A model generated the notes under the pieces. The model searched no databases. It saw only the letters and a program-made list of their open reading frames with translations, and had not been told where the DNA came from. A stretch of DNA of 64,000 nt, from positions 1 to 64,000 of the forward strand of contig NZ_JAHWDP010000007.1 of assembly GCF_019312585.1 (NCBI RefSeq), read 5' to 3'. Positions 44,801 to 53,188 of this stretch are shown piece after piece. The DNA is from Halomarinibacterium sedimenti. Lineage in GTDB: Bacteria > Bacteroidota > Bacteroidia > Flavobacteriales > Flavobacteriaceae. Both the position numbers and the translations under genes were made by a program. How positions within the stretch are numbered: the first letter of the stretch is position 1; each line of letters opens with the position of its first letter.

Positions 44801-46795
44801 AGTTTATCTCCTAATTTAGTAATGGACAAAACTTTTGAAATAATACCCACAAGCACAACAGGTACTGGCGATACAACCCTAACGTTTTATTTCGAAGAAA
44901 CGGAAATAGCTGGCTGGGAAAGTGCAGTTTCCCCATTTTTTACAAGAGCCGATTTAGTGGCTATTAGGGGTAGTGCAACTTCAGTAGTTGATTTAGTTCC
45001 ATTAACTATTGGAACTTTTGGCTCTCATGTTACATTAACGGGCGACTTTACAGGTCTAAATGGTACCTACTATTTTGGTCCACCAAGTGCGTTTGTAACC
45101 TGTGTCGGAATCACTAAAACTTGGGATGGAGCTATCTGGAGTCCACTTGGAGCTCCAGATGGATCAAACCCTGTAATTATTAACGGTAATTATGATACTA
45201 ATATACACGGTAATTTAAATGCGTGCTCATTAACTGTAAACTCGGGTGTTACTTTAACCGTGTCAGCAAACAATTATTTACAAACTGTGAACAGTATTAC
45301 CATAGATGGAATCTTACTTATTGAGCATCAAGGAAGTTTAGTACAAATAGATGCAGATGCGGTGGTGTTAAACAATGGCACCATCAACGTAAATGTAACT
45401 ACACCCAACTTAGCCTCGCGTGATTTTATGATTATGGGTAGCCCAATGACCGGTGAAACAAGAACGGGAGTGTGGAATACTTCCTTTTTGGTATTAGACC
45501 ACCTTACAGGCAATTTCGTACCCAATGCAGCGGTAGCAGCTGCATTTCCTTTAGCAGAAAACTTTGCAGACGACAATTATGATAATTGGCAAGAATACGC
45601 ATTAGGTATTGCTCCCGGAGAAGGATATATTGTTCGTCCACAGGCAGGCTACGGGCAGCCAGGAGGTATTTTTAACTTTACCTATCAACAGGGAACGCTA
45701 AACAACGGAAATGTAAATTTCTCAGTATTGTATAACACCCCAGGGCCACTACCGGCAGATAACAAAAATGCATCGCCCAATATCTTGGCAAATCCATACC
45801 CAAGTGCTATTTGGGCTAACGATTTTATCAATGCAAATGCCATGGTAGACGAAGTCTATTTTTGGGAACACAATACCCCTCCAAGTCCAACAATGCCTGG
45901 AGCTGGTGCAATGAATTTCTCAATGGAAGATATCTCAATGTACAACTTAAGTGGAGGAACTGCAGCTGCTAGTGGAGGAACGGCCCCTAATGGCTACATA
46001 GCCACAGGACAAGGTTTTGCCATTAAGGCAAATGCCGCAGGAACAGCAACCTTTAACAATACAATGCGTAGAACAGATAACAATAATACATTGCGAAATA
46101 ATGAGGAAAACCTAGACCGAATTTGGCTCGAGGTTGCAACCCCACAATACGAAATGCAAAGCAGTACGTTAATTGCATTTTCTGAGAACTGTACACCAGA
46201 TATCGATAGAGGATACGATAGCCGAAGAATGGCTACGGTAGTATCATTGTATAGTTTGTTAGAGGATGGTACTGGAGAGCTTGGTATTCAAACCCGTGAA
46301 CCATTTAACCGTGGAATGAAAATTCCCTTAGGGTTCTCAACTTTAATTGAAGAAAAAGTAAGCTACGAGATTTCAATTACCAACTTAGAGGGAATAAACA
46401 TCAACCGAGCAGGAATCCTACTACTAGATACCTATGAAAATACCACAGCAAACCTAAAAAATGGGACTTATCAATTTGAAAGTGGTATTGGCACATTTGC
46501 AGATAGGTTTTTCCTAGTATTTCAACGAGCCAGTTTAAGATTGTCTACAGACGAAGTTGTGTTGAATGATATATCCATGTTTCCAAACCCTTCAAAAGGA
46601 GAGATAACAATTTTATCACCAAATGCACAGGTAGGAAGCGTTACCGTGTTTGACTTACAGGGGAGAGAAGTAGCCTTAAAAGAAGAAACTGGAAATTCAG
46701 TAAGATTAGATATTTCTCATTTAACACCCTCTGTGTATTTTGTAAAAATTAGAACAGATTTTGGTACAATCAATAAGAAAATAATCAAACAATAA
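41873..46795 (+). CDS. Large T9SS-secreted M4 (thermolysin-like) metalloprotease
   Basis: 1640 residues. Order: signal peptide (1-23), FTP/PepSY propeptide (about 45-230), M4 catalytic domain with HEIGHAV (about 416-422), GAMNEGFSD (about 437-445, third zinc ligand Glu) and HTNSGVLNYWFY (about 521-532, catalytic His). Then a Calx-beta-like domain (about 620-740), a choice-of-anchor/jellyroll module (about 745-910), further beta domains with a beta-helix-like stretch (about 1110-1170), a Flavobacteriia surface module (about 1180-1550) and a T9SS type A sorting domain (about 1565-1640). It is a secreted zinc endopeptidase made as a zymogen, probably for extracellular protein degradation. Catalytic residues are complete. 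It ends at a strong terminator. Confidence 0.93.
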   Translation: MRVRTKSFYALILLLLFGLSGYTQKNSQAPLRKSTTQEVTTTNTDLVVFKASESKKLQDAQEIFKEVLNPSTKTSFQFLSEEKDKRGVIHKKWQQYFKNLKVEFAVVALHGKNNNVEFLTSEYYSVPDNFNTSPSITAEAAFQKALQHIGAQNYMWEHPEDAAVMDNYEKPKGELVILPNYSVEKDIGEIQQMKLAYKFDIYATYPVSRGNLYIDAINGEVLFYDAIIKHAETFGFEGKDIVTVKTEEEFCQTTEDVENYSPLAIGTAATRYSGTQTITTRVISSIYRLRDNTRGNGINTYDSGRTPTYPLTNFSDADNNWTAAEHDNVNKDNAALDAHWGAEMTYDYWLTIHGRNSFNGSGAEIRSFVHYDDVVGNPGYNNAFWNGSVMTYGDGSCGYTEGCSGFDALTSIDVAAHEIGHAVTTYTSNLAYQRESGAMNEGFSDIWGAAVEYFAKGTGPDNNPNDEVWLIGDEIDRRSGSIALRSMSNPNAKGQPDTYGGTYWINPNCGTPTNGNDYCGVHTNSGVLNYWFYLLVEGGSGTNDIGSNYNVTSIGMADASEIAYATLLLLSANSTFANARTLSIQAATTAFGACSPEVESVTNAWYAVGVGAAYVNMCTPEISFATTSGNIAEGSECGFTDIDVALFIGLGASANADVNFTINGSSSASSGLDFDLLTSSVTFPAGSTTPQTMTIRVYKDGFVESNETAIIDFTVNANGGDAIADTNADTYTLTIINDDTAPVVSQDIVLLDENFDGAYSWSLLDGDGDGRNFIGLTGLTYTGISGDFPGSETNLTILGGSGKANANNYFISPQITIPSDATNTEFVFGIGGYNTIEHYAVYWATNISSAANINAGIQLEERNSLSNAGEFRTLNNAAIAGQTGYFVVRHFNSFSNNGILLFDNVTITTTVTTGIQTAVNSGSPDQINIPFTGSVYASDPSTGDMMANITNNNTFNYGCTDVAVSRSGTGAQSYNGSLSPNLVMDKTFEIIPTSTTGTGDTTLTFYFEETEIAGWESAVSPFFTRADLVAIRGSATSVVDLVPLTIGTFGSHVTLTGDFTGLNGTYYFGPPSAFVTCVGITKTWDGAIWSPLGAPDGSNPVIINGNYDTNIHGNLNACSLTVNSGVTLTVSANNYLQTVNSITIDGILLIEHQGSLVQIDADAVVLNNGTINVNVTTPNLASRDFMIMGSPMTGETRTGVWNTSFLVLDHLTGNFVPNAAVAAAFPLAENFADDNYDNWQEYALGIAPGEGYIVRPQAGYGQPGGIFNFTYQQGTLNNGNVNFSVLYNTPGPLPADNKNASPNILANPYPSAIWANDFINANAMVDEVYFWEHNTPPSPTMPGAGAMNFSMEDISMYNLSGGTAAASGGTAPNGYIATGQGFAIKANAAGTATFNNTMRRTDNNNTLRNNEENLDRIWLEVATPQYEMQSSTLIAFSENCTPDIDRGYDSRRMATVVSLYSLLEDGTGELGIQTREPFNRGMKIPLGFSTLIEEKVSYEISITNLEGININRAGILLLDTYENTTANLKNGTYQFESGIGTFADRFFLVFQRASLRLSTDEVVLNDISMFPNPSKGEITILSPNAQVGSVTVFDLQGREVALKEETGNSVRLDISHLTPSVYFVKIRTDFGTINKKIIKQ

Positions 46796-46811
46796 TACCC
46801 TTAAAAATCAT

Positions 46812-46844
46812 AAAAAAACGCCTCTTTTTAGAAGCGTTTTTTTT
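46812..46844. terminator. Terminator of the metalloprotease gene
   Basis: AAAACGC (ending 46821) pairs with GCGTTTT (46834-46840) around an interrupted loop, with A and T tracts on either side. It lies between the converging protease and SemiSWEET genes. Confidence 0.82.
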
Positions 46845-46847
46845 ATG

Positions 46848-47108
46848 TTAAGACTTAACATCTTTTAATTTATATGCTAATATTATACCCGCAAGGATAA
46901 AAGTAATTATATTACCTATTATAATAGGCATTTGGTTATTCATAATTCCATAGCATATCCATAAGAAGACACCAGAAACAAACATCAAATACATAGGCAA
47001 TGACAATTGTTTTGTATTCTTAGATTTTATTGTTTTTATTGCCTGAGGTAAAAAGCTAACCGTAGTTAAAAAAGCTGCAAAATTTCCTAATATTGAATTT
47101 AATTCCAT
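46848..47108 (-). CDS. SemiSWEET sugar transporter
   Basis: 86 residues from the ATG at 47108. The longer frame adds 12 residues upstream and is dropped. It has three membrane helices with the PQ motif SFLPQAIKTIKSKNTKQLSLPMYLMFVSGVFLWICYGIM (about 19-58), the SemiSWEET pattern of a triple-helix bundle. The pore forms as a homodimer and moves sugars by facilitated diffusion. The length is typical of bacterial members. The substrate is unknown. Confidence 0.9.
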   Translation of the reverse strand: MELNSILGNFAAFLTTVSFLPQAIKTIKSKNTKQLSLPMYLMFVSGVFLWICYGIMNNQMPIIIGNIITFILAGIILAYKLKDVKS

Positions 47109-47228
47109 AACATAAAAAATAACAATACAAAAGTGGAACATCACCGCCTGATTTTTAACAACTCTAATAGCAACTTTCTATTGAATTTTAACTTAGCTCT
47201 TTATTTATAATATTGATTTTTTGATGTT

Positions 47229-47276
47229 AAATTGGCTATTAAATTTAGAAGGTTTGTATTAGCCAATTTATTTTTT
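47229..47276 (+). other. Orphan terminator-like hairpin, possible end of a small RNA
   Basis: AAATTGGCTA (47229-47238) pairs perfectly with TAGCCAATTT (47260-47269) around a 21-nt loop and is followed by a T run. It lies between the divergent SemiSWEET and OsmC genes, with no + strand gene upstream since the terminator at 46812. It could end an unannotated small RNA made from 47145-47280, or be a leader hairpin of the OsmC gene. Confidence 0.35.
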
Positions 47277-47346
47277 TAACGAAACCTTAGTTATAAATTT
47301 TTGTTTCTTGATGCTAGCTGAATTAATTTTATGAAAAATAAAAAAC

Positions 47347-47763
47347 ATGAAATTTACACGTAAAGCAAATGCACAATGGAAGGGGAGTGGTAAGGAAGGA
47401 AAAGGGACACTCACCACGGCCAGTACAATACTAGAAAATACTCAGTATTCTTTTAGTACACGCTTTGAAAACGGACGAGGAACCAATCCAGAAGAATTAA
47501 TAGGGGCGGCTCATGCAGGATGTTTTGCCATGCAATTAAGCTTTTTACTCAATGAATCAAACTACACAGCAGATACATTGGATGTAGGGGCCACTGTTAC
47601 TTTTGAAGATGGGAGCATTACTCAAATTGCTCTTAATCTTGAAGGAAAAGTTCCTAACATTTCAGTTGAAAAATTTGAAAAAATTGCAGTAAAAGCAAAG
47701 GAAGTTTGTCCCATTTCAAAACTACTAAACACAGAAATAGTGTTGAATACTAGTTTAGTTTAG
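47347..47763 (+). CDS. OsmC/Ohr-family peroxide reductase
   Basis: 138 residues. The start MKFTRKANAQWKGSGKEGKGTLTTAS, the active-site segment NPEELIGAAHAGCFAMQLSFLLNE (Cys about 59) and a second Cys in VCPISKLLN (about 123) match the OsmC family. Both redox cysteines are present. It reduces organic peroxides in the cytosol. It ends at its own terminator. Confidence 0.9.
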   Translation: MKFTRKANAQWKGSGKEGKGTLTTASTILENTQYSFSTRFENGRGTNPEELIGAAHAGCFAMQLSFLLNESNYTADTLDVGATVTFEDGSITQIALNLEGKVPNISVEKFEKIAVKAKEVCPISKLLNTEIVLNTSLV

Positions 47764-47778
47764 CAACAATCTACCCTT

Positions 47779-47820
47779 TAACGAACCCCATAGTTTTAAA
47801 ATTATGGGGTTCGTTTTTTA
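47779..47820 (+). terminator. Terminator of the OsmC gene
   Basis: AACGAACCCCATA (47780-47792) pairs with TATGGGGTTCGTT (47803-47815) around a 10-nt loop and runs into a T tract. The long perfect stem is convincing. Confidence 0.92.
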
Positions 47821-48065
47821 TAAACTTATTCGCAAACCATCGCTGTTTTCACAATTAATAGGAGATGTGTCATTTATTTACAGTATCTTTACAGCAATTA
47901 GTTATTAGAACGGCTTTTCTTTTTTTATTATTCTTCAGAATTTAATCAATCCTTTGCTTTCCTTATAATGTAATTGTTGTAGCGCAATGAAGCGTATATG
48001 ACTTAAATTAATTATAGCTTAACGTATAATTTGATTTACTTCATTACAAAAGCAAAACGTATTTT
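47821..48065. other. Non-coding stretch before the desaturase gene
   Basis: Between the OsmC terminator and the desaturase frame I see no gene, RNA or repeat I can support. There is a stop at 48027 that bounds the upstream side of the desaturase frame. Confidence 0.5.
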
Positions 48066-48146
48066 ATCAAAAATCCCATATTTTCAAAGAACATACAACC
48101 TAACTTTTCTAAGACATTAAGAAGCAGGGTAAATGCATATTTCAAA

Positions 48147-49184
48147 TTGCACGGGAAAAATAGAAATGCAAATCGTATAATGAAGGTAAAAACTATCATT
48201 ATGCTATGTTTGTTTTTTGTTCCTATATTGGTACTATCTTCAGGGATAGTAACATCAACAGTACTGCTTTTTGCTTTATATATTATTAGCGGATTTGGAA
48301 TGTCTGGAATAGGGATGGGAGTCATGCATGATGCCATTCATGGTTCTTATTCAAAAAATAAGAAAGTAAATACTTTTTTGGGGTATACTTTTAACCTTAT
48401 TGGAGCCAACGCTACGGTTTGGAGAATCCAGCACAATGTATTACATCATACCTATACAAATATTGAACAGGCAGATGACGATATAAACGCTCCTTTTTTC
48501 CTTCGTTTTTCACCACATGCAAAGTATTATTGGCTGCACAGGTTTCAGCATATTTATGTTTGGTTTTTTTATGGAATATCAACGCTATCATGGGTGACGA
48601 CAAAGGATTTTGTTCGGTTAAAACGTTATTACGACATGGGTTTTTTAAATAAAAAAGGAGAATACCCTAAAACGCTAGCCTCTATGATAGCCTGGAAAGT
48701 TCTATACTATTCTTACGCACTAGTCTTGCCAATGATAATGCTTCCATTCTCTTGGTGGATTGTCCTGCTTGCGTTTATAAGTATGCACTTTATAACAGGG
48801 CTTATGGTGAGTATTGTGTTTCAAATTGCACATATTATGCCAGTAAATGAATTTCCTTTACCAAATAAAGAAGGACAAATGAATGCCAATTGGTACGCCC
48901 ACCAATTTGCTACCACAGCTAATTTTTCACCTAACAGCAAACTTATGTATTGGTTTATAGGTGGTTTAAATTACCAAATTGAACATCATGTTTTGCCGGA
49001 TGTTTGCCATATACACTATAAAAAGTTGGCAACTATAGTATCAGAAACAGCCAAAGAATTTGGAATGCCCTACAATGTAAAAAGAAACCTCTTACACGCC
49101 ATTTGGGATCATGTACAAATGCTTCGTAGTTTGGGAAAAAAACCAGTATTAATACCTGTAGAAATACAACACAATGAATTTTAA
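48147..49184 (+). CDS. Acyl-CoA (fatty acid) desaturase, start codon uncertain
   Basis: 345 residues from the first canonical start, the TTG at 48147. The first ATG is at 48180. Four membrane helices and the three histidine boxes of membrane desaturases are present: HDAIHGS (about 65-71), HNVLHHTYTN (about 95-104) and NYQIEHHVLP (about 280-289). It introduces a double bond into acyl chains using a di-iron centre. The open frame continues upstream to the stop at 48027 and encodes residues that look like the family's normal N-terminus (PIFSKNIQPNF, KTLRSRVNAYFK), yet this stretch has no ATG, GTG or TTG. A rare ATN start near 48066 or a lost start codon are both possible. Confidence 0.88.
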   Translation: MHGKNRNANRIMKVKTIIMLCLFFVPILVLSSGIVTSTVLLFALYIISGFGMSGIGMGVMHDAIHGSYSKNKKVNTFLGYTFNLIGANATVWRIQHNVLHHTYTNIEQADDDINAPFFLRFSPHAKYYWLHRFQHIYVWFFYGISTLSWVTTKDFVRLKRYYDMGFLNKKGEYPKTLASMIAWKVLYYSYALVLPMIMLPFSWWIVLLAFISMHFITGLMVSIVFQIAHIMPVNEFPLPNKEGQMNANWYAHQFATTANFSPNSKLMYWFIGGLNYQIEHHVLPDVCHIHYKKLATIVSETAKEFGMPYNVKRNLLHAIWDHVQMLRSLGKKPVLIPVEIQHNEF

Positions 49185-49251
49185 TTTTAAAACAGAAATA
49201 ATGATAAAACAATTTATAAATAAATTAATAAACAACAATAAAGTAACAATT

Positions 49252-49443
49252 ATGAAAGAAGGTACAGTAAAGTTTTTCAATACAGCCAAAGGTTTTGGTT
49301 TTATTACAGTAAAAGACACTAACGAAGAAGTGTTTGTGCATTCCACAAATCTTCTAGACGATATTAGAGAAAACGACGAAGTAAAATTCGACATCGAAAA
49401 AGGTGATAGAGGATTAAGCGCTGTTAAAGTGAGTTTAATCTAA
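49252..49443 (+). CDS. Cold-shock protein (CspA family)
   Basis: 63 residues from the ATG at 49252 (MKEGTVKFFNTAKGFGFI), the standard start of the family. The longer frame is not family-like. RNP1 (KGFGFI) and RNP2 (VFVHST) motifs are present. It binds single-stranded RNA or DNA and acts as an RNA chaperone. It lies 67 nt after the desaturase gene and ends at a clear terminator. The pairing with a desaturase, which adjusts membrane fluidity, fits a cold response, but I see no cold-shock leader. Confidence 0.92.
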   Translation: MKEGTVKFFNTAKGFGFITVKDTNEEVFVHSTNLLDDIRENDEVKFDIEKGDRGLSAVKVSLI

Positions 49444-49466
49444 GAGTCAAACTCAATCGTATTAGT

Positions 49467-49495
49467 AAAGCCATCATTCTTGATGGCTTTTTTAT
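49467..49495 (+). terminator. Terminator of the csp gene
   Basis: AAAGCCATCA (49467-49476) pairs with TGATGGCTTT (49481-49490) around a 4-nt loop and is followed by T residues. Confidence 0.92.
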
Positions 49496-49582
49496 TTCAA
49501 CCTTTTTTGCAATGAAAGTAATAAGCTTCTAAGAGTCTTTTTTTTAGTTAACTTTATTCGCTTCAAACCAAACTAAATCATT

Positions 49583-51460
49583 ATGAAGTTGTACCGTATT
49601 CCATTCCTTTTCTTATTTCTCCTTGTATTTCAAAATGTTCGCGCTCAAACAGAAGAAGATATCCTTTCAAAATTAGAGGAAATTGCTATCATCGACCAAA
49701 AAGTAATGATGCCCATGCGAGATGGGGTGCGACTAGCAACCGATATATACCGCCCAAAATCGGAAGGAAAAGTACCGATTATTTTTTCGCGTACTCCGTA
49801 TAATTTCAATTCTTGGGGAGATGGAAAAGAACAAACTAGAACCGCTCAAGCTGCCTATAATTGGGTGCAAAAAGGATATGCTTATGTAGTTCAAAATGAA
49901 CGAGGTCGCTATTTCTCCGAAGGGGAGTGGGATATCCTCGGCGTACCTTTAACCGATGGATACGATGCCTTTACTTGGATGAAAGACCAACCTTGGTCTA
50001 ATGGAAAAATAGGTGCATTAGGTTGTTCCTCTACTGCCGAATGGCAAATGGCGGTTGCCGCCCTAGATCATCCCTCTTTTGCAGCTATGGTGCCACAAGG
50101 ATATGGAGCAGGTGTGGGACGTGTAGGTGAATATTATGAACAAGGAAACTGGTACCGAGGTGGCGTAGAGCAGTTATTGTTTTTTGCGTGGTTGTACAGC
50201 GTAGAGCACGATAAGTTTAAACCTAGAATTCCGGCTGGTGCAACCCAAGAGGATTTAATCAGGATTTCACGCTTTTACGATCTAGCCCCAGAAAACCCAG
50301 AAATAGACATGGCTGAAGCGCTACAATATCTACCTATTCAGGATATGTTGGTAAATATGAAGGGTAAACGAGAGATTTTCGATAAAATGGTACGTCGCAA
50401 ACCCAACGATCCCGCTTGGTTTACAGGTGGTTTATATCATGATAATATGGAAATCGATATGCCTAGCTTTTGGTTTACCTCTTGGTACGATGTAAGTATC
50501 AGTCCTAATTTGGCTCTGTTTAATCACGTGCGTAATAATGCTAAAAATGCCGAAACTCGTGATAATCAATACTTAGTCATAGCGCCTACCTTGCATTGTC
50601 GCTATACTCGCGCTACAGAAAACACTATCGTTGGAGAGCGCAATATTGGTGATGCCAGACTTAATTACGACGAACAAATTACCAAATGGTTCGATCTATG
50701 GCTGAAAAATGAAGCCAACGATTTTAAAACAACCATCCCAAGAGTACAATACTATACTATGGGAAGCAACCAATGGCAATCGGCAGAACAATGGCCACCA
50801 GCCGATTCCAAAATGGTAACGTATTACCTCAATAGCTATGGAAAAGCCAATTCCCGCCTGGGTGATGGTTCCTTGAGTACAAAAAAGCCATCCAAAGACA
50901 ATCCAGATACTTTTGTCTATGACCCTATGAATCCTGTAACATCTTGGGGCGGAAATGTATGTTGTACAGGAAATGCGGTAAATGGAGGTGCCTACGACCA
51001 GCAAGAAATGGAAAAACGTGACGACATCCTGGTGTACACGACTGATGTACTTAAAGAAGGAGTAGAGGTGACAGGGTTTATTGAATCTACCCTGTATGTA
51101 TCATCTGATGTTAAGGACACAGACTTTACCATTAAATTAATAGATGTCTATCCTGATGGGACAGCCTATAATTTAGATGAATCCATTCAGCGGGTGCGAT
51201 ATCGAGAAGGCTACGATAAAGAAGTCTTTATGGAAAAGGGGAACGTATATAAAGTAGATTTAACCCCTATGTCTACGAGTAATTATTTTGAAAAGGGACA
51301 TCGCATTCGTATAGAAATATCCAGTAGTAATTTTCCTCGATTTGCTCGTAATTTAAATACCGGAGGAAATAATTATGACGAATCTGAAGGTGTTATTGCA
51401 ACAAATACCGTGCATCATTCAAAAAAGTATCCTTCATACATTCAATTGCCTATTCGCTAA
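49583..51460 (+). CDS. CocE/NonD-family hydrolase (X-Pro dipeptidyl-peptidase S15 type)
   Basis: 625 residues with a signal peptide ([21 protein letters not shown]). An alpha/beta-hydrolase domain (about 35-370) shows [26 protein letters not shown], the nucleophile motif [12 protein letters not shown] (Ser in the elbow, about residue 150) and later Asp/His regions; a C-terminal jellyroll of about 200 residues follows ([19 protein letters not shown]). S15 enzymes hydrolyse esters or X-Pro peptides, and the substrate here is unknown. The nucleophile elbow G-C-S-S-T differs from the commoner G-x-S-Y. Confidence 0.88.
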   Translation: MKLYRIPFLFLFLLVFQNVRAQTEEDILSKLEEIAIIDQKVMMPMRDGVRLATDIYRPKSEGKVPIIFSRTPYNFNSWGDGKEQTRTAQAAYNWVQKGYAYVVQNERGRYFSEGEWDILGVPLTDGYDAFTWMKDQPWSNGKIGALGCSSTAEWQMAVAALDHPSFAAMVPQGYGAGVGRVGEYYEQGNWYRGGVEQLLFFAWLYSVEHDKFKPRIPAGATQEDLIRISRFYDLAPENPEIDMAEALQYLPIQDMLVNMKGKREIFDKMVRRKPNDPAWFTGGLYHDNMEIDMPSFWFTSWYDVSISPNLALFNHVRNNAKNAETRDNQYLVIAPTLHCRYTRATENTIVGERNIGDARLNYDEQITKWFDLWLKNEANDFKTTIPRVQYYTMGSNQWQSAEQWPPADSKMVTYYLNSYGKANSRLGDGSLSTKKPSKDNPDTFVYDPMNPVTSWGGNVCCTGNAVNGGAYDQQEMEKRDDILVYTTDVLKEGVEVTGFIESTLYVSSDVKDTDFTIKLIDVYPDGTAYNLDESIQRVRYREGYDKEVFMEKGNVYKVDLTPMSTSNYFEKGHRIRIEISSSNFPRFARNLNTGGNNYDESEGVIATNTVHHSKKYPSYIQLPIR

Positions 51461-51479
51461 AAGTAAAAGGTTATTGATA

Positions 51480-52073
51480 TTATTGACAGACTTCGGGTAA
51501 AACCTCAATAGCATTAAGTTCATTCCATATGGGGGCAGAAGTATTTTGAGGAGATATTCTAAAAAGGATAATCGATTTTTGCTTATTTAGACAAAAAAGA
51601 ACTTCGGCTAAAAGGTTTAAAGAAATCATTTCCCCACTGTGGAAACCATCAAACACCTTTAGTTTCCCTTTATATTTTGTAGGCTTATCCTTTAAAAGAT
51701 AATCCTTATTTGTAATATCAACCAATAAAAGGCTAGGAGCAGGAAAAGTGGTTGCCCAATGGTTGGGGTTCATTAATGCATCAAAATAGTGCTCAAAATT
51801 AAAGGCTATGGATTTTTCAGTTAAAGGAGTGTCGGTATTAACTTCCCAAGCCATTACCAAGGTCCAAAATTGTTCACTTTCCTTTTTATCCCATTCTGGT
51901 GCAAAGCGGAGCTCTTCAAATCCTTCAAAAGTGAATTTAGGAGCCCATTCAATAGGAAAAGGAATAATTTCTTTCCCCCATGTACTATTGGCCTTTACAA
52001 TAACGAGTTCCGTCTCCTGACTTATGCTAAGTAGTGAAAAACTGAATGCAATAAGAGTAATGATGTTTTTCAT
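51480..52073 (-). CDS. Secreted protein, function unknown, divergent from the membrane regulator
   Basis: 197 residues with a signal peptide (KNIITLIAFSFSLLSISQ). The mature part is alpha/beta with TWGKEIIPFPIEWAPKF near the start, an aromatic region (AFNFEHYFDALMNPNHW, about 93-109) and a C-terminal FRISPQNTSAPIWNELNAIEVL. I do not recognise a family. It is divergently arranged with the transmembrane regulator and shares its 110-nt promoter region with three phased TGTCA-type repeats, so it is a candidate target of that regulator. Confidence 0.65.
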   Translation of the reverse strand: MKNIITLIAFSFSLLSISQETELVIVKANSTWGKEIIPFPIEWAPKFTFEGFEELRFAPEWDKKESEQFWTLVMAWEVNTDTPLTEKSIAFNFEHYFDALMNPNHWATTFPAPSLLLVDITNKDYLLKDKPTKYKGKLKVFDGFHSGEMISLNLLAEVLFCLNKQKSIILFRISPQNTSAPIWNELNAIEVLPEVCQ

Positions 52074-52116
52074 ATTTCTAGTTTTTAGTAAAACTAGGTT
52101 TCTTATGGTTCAAAAC

Positions 52117-52143
52117 TGTCAAAAGAATGTAAAAGAAGTGTCA
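52117..52143. promoter_or_regulatory. Three TGTCA-type direct repeats, 11-bp period (operator-like)
   Basis: TGTCA at 52117-52121, TGTAA at 52128-52132 and TGTCA at 52139-52143, exactly 11 bp apart with A-rich spacers. This matches the geometry of OmpR/PhoB-type winged-helix binding sites, in which monomers bind tandem half-sites 11 bp apart on one DNA face. It lies between the divergent secreted-protein gene and the winged-helix gene. Confidence 0.5.
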
Positions 52144-52183
52144 ACCCCTGTGAAAATTGCCCAAAATCCACGTACTTTACAAT

Positions 52184-53077
52184 ATGTTTAAAGGCGACAC
52201 ACTATTTTCATTTGCTGGATTAGCCGTTTTTTTGGTGTTTGTAGGCTTGTTTCCAAATAGCCAAACGCTACAAAACGACTTCCCCGAACGGGCTAAAATC
52301 TCTTTGCGGGAAGTGGGCAACCAACTACTATTGGTTCAAGGAGATTCCACTTCCTTGGTACTGCCCATTATAGATCAAAGTAATGATACCTACCAACTTT
52401 CCTTCGAAAAGTCTTTAGAGATTGAACCCGATGCGCTTTTAGACCTTATTGAAGCTACCTTCACAAAGGCAATCCTTCCCAAGCATTATCGCGTAGAAGT
52501 ATTGCAATGTATCGATGGGGAAGTGGCTTATAGTTACGAAATGAAAGCTAATGAAGAGGAAAGTATTATCCCTTGTAGAGGACGTACCTTGCCAAAACAA
52601 TGCTATAAAGTGAAAGTTCATTTTATTGCAAGCACCATGAGCACGGTATCCCAAGAAGGGAATCAAGGTATTTTCAATAAACCTTCCTTGTTATATCTAT
52701 TACTATTTGTGGCGTTTGTTCCTGTGGGAGTAATAGTATTTAAAAAGAAGCGTCCTAAAGCCAGTACCCTTGATGAAAATAATTCCTTAGCTTTAGGCAA
52801 TTTTTTATTGTACCCAGAACAACACCTTTTGGTAACGGACAATAAAACAATACAGCTCTCCAAAAAAGAATGCGAAATTCTTATCATTTTTGCAGAAAAG
52901 CCTAACCAAACCATCTCTCGTGAAGAGCTCACCAAAAAAGTATGGGAAGACCATGGGGTGGTGGTAGGGCGCAGTCTAGATACCTATATTTCAAAACTCC
53001 GTAAAAAGCTACAAGCAGACCCAACCCTTCAAATTAGTAACATACATGGGATAGGATATAAACTGGAAGTGATCTAA
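52184..53077 (+). CDS. Transmembrane winged-helix transcriptional regulator (one-component, PhoB-type domain)
   Basis: 297 residues from the ATG at 52184. Order: a short cytoplasmic N-terminus, membrane helix 1 (about 7-25), a periplasmic domain of about 140 residues containing three Cys (LQCIDG, IIPCRG, KQCYKV), membrane helix 2 (about 168-188, LLYLLLFVAFVPVGVIVF), then a C-terminal OmpR/PhoB-type winged helix (about 205-297) with QLSKKECEILIIFAEKPNQTISREEL and SLDTYISKLRKKLQADP and a final GIGYKL. The arrangement is opposite to ToxR, whose DNA domain is N-terminal. It would sense an envelope signal and bind DNA directly. Its own promoter region carries phased repeats. Confidence 0.88.
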   Translation: MFKGDTLFSFAGLAVFLVFVGLFPNSQTLQNDFPERAKISLREVGNQLLLVQGDSTSLVLPIIDQSNDTYQLSFEKSLEIEPDALLDLIEATFTKAILPKHYRVEVLQCIDGEVAYSYEMKANEEESIIPCRGRTLPKQCYKVKVHFIASTMSTVSQEGNQGIFNKPSLLYLLLFVAFVPVGVIVFKKKRPKASTLDENNSLALGNFLLYPEQHLLVTDNKTIQLSKKECEILIIFAEKPNQTISREELTKKVWEDHGVVVGRSLDTYISKLRKKLQADPTLQISNIHGIGYKLEVI

Positions 53078-53188
53078 AGAGTTGTAGTTTTTATTTTAAT
53101 TTGTATTGACCCTAAAAATTTATTTAAAATAAATAGGGAATTTAAAATATAAAAGCTATAATGTACCATTAATCCTTAAAACATAACA

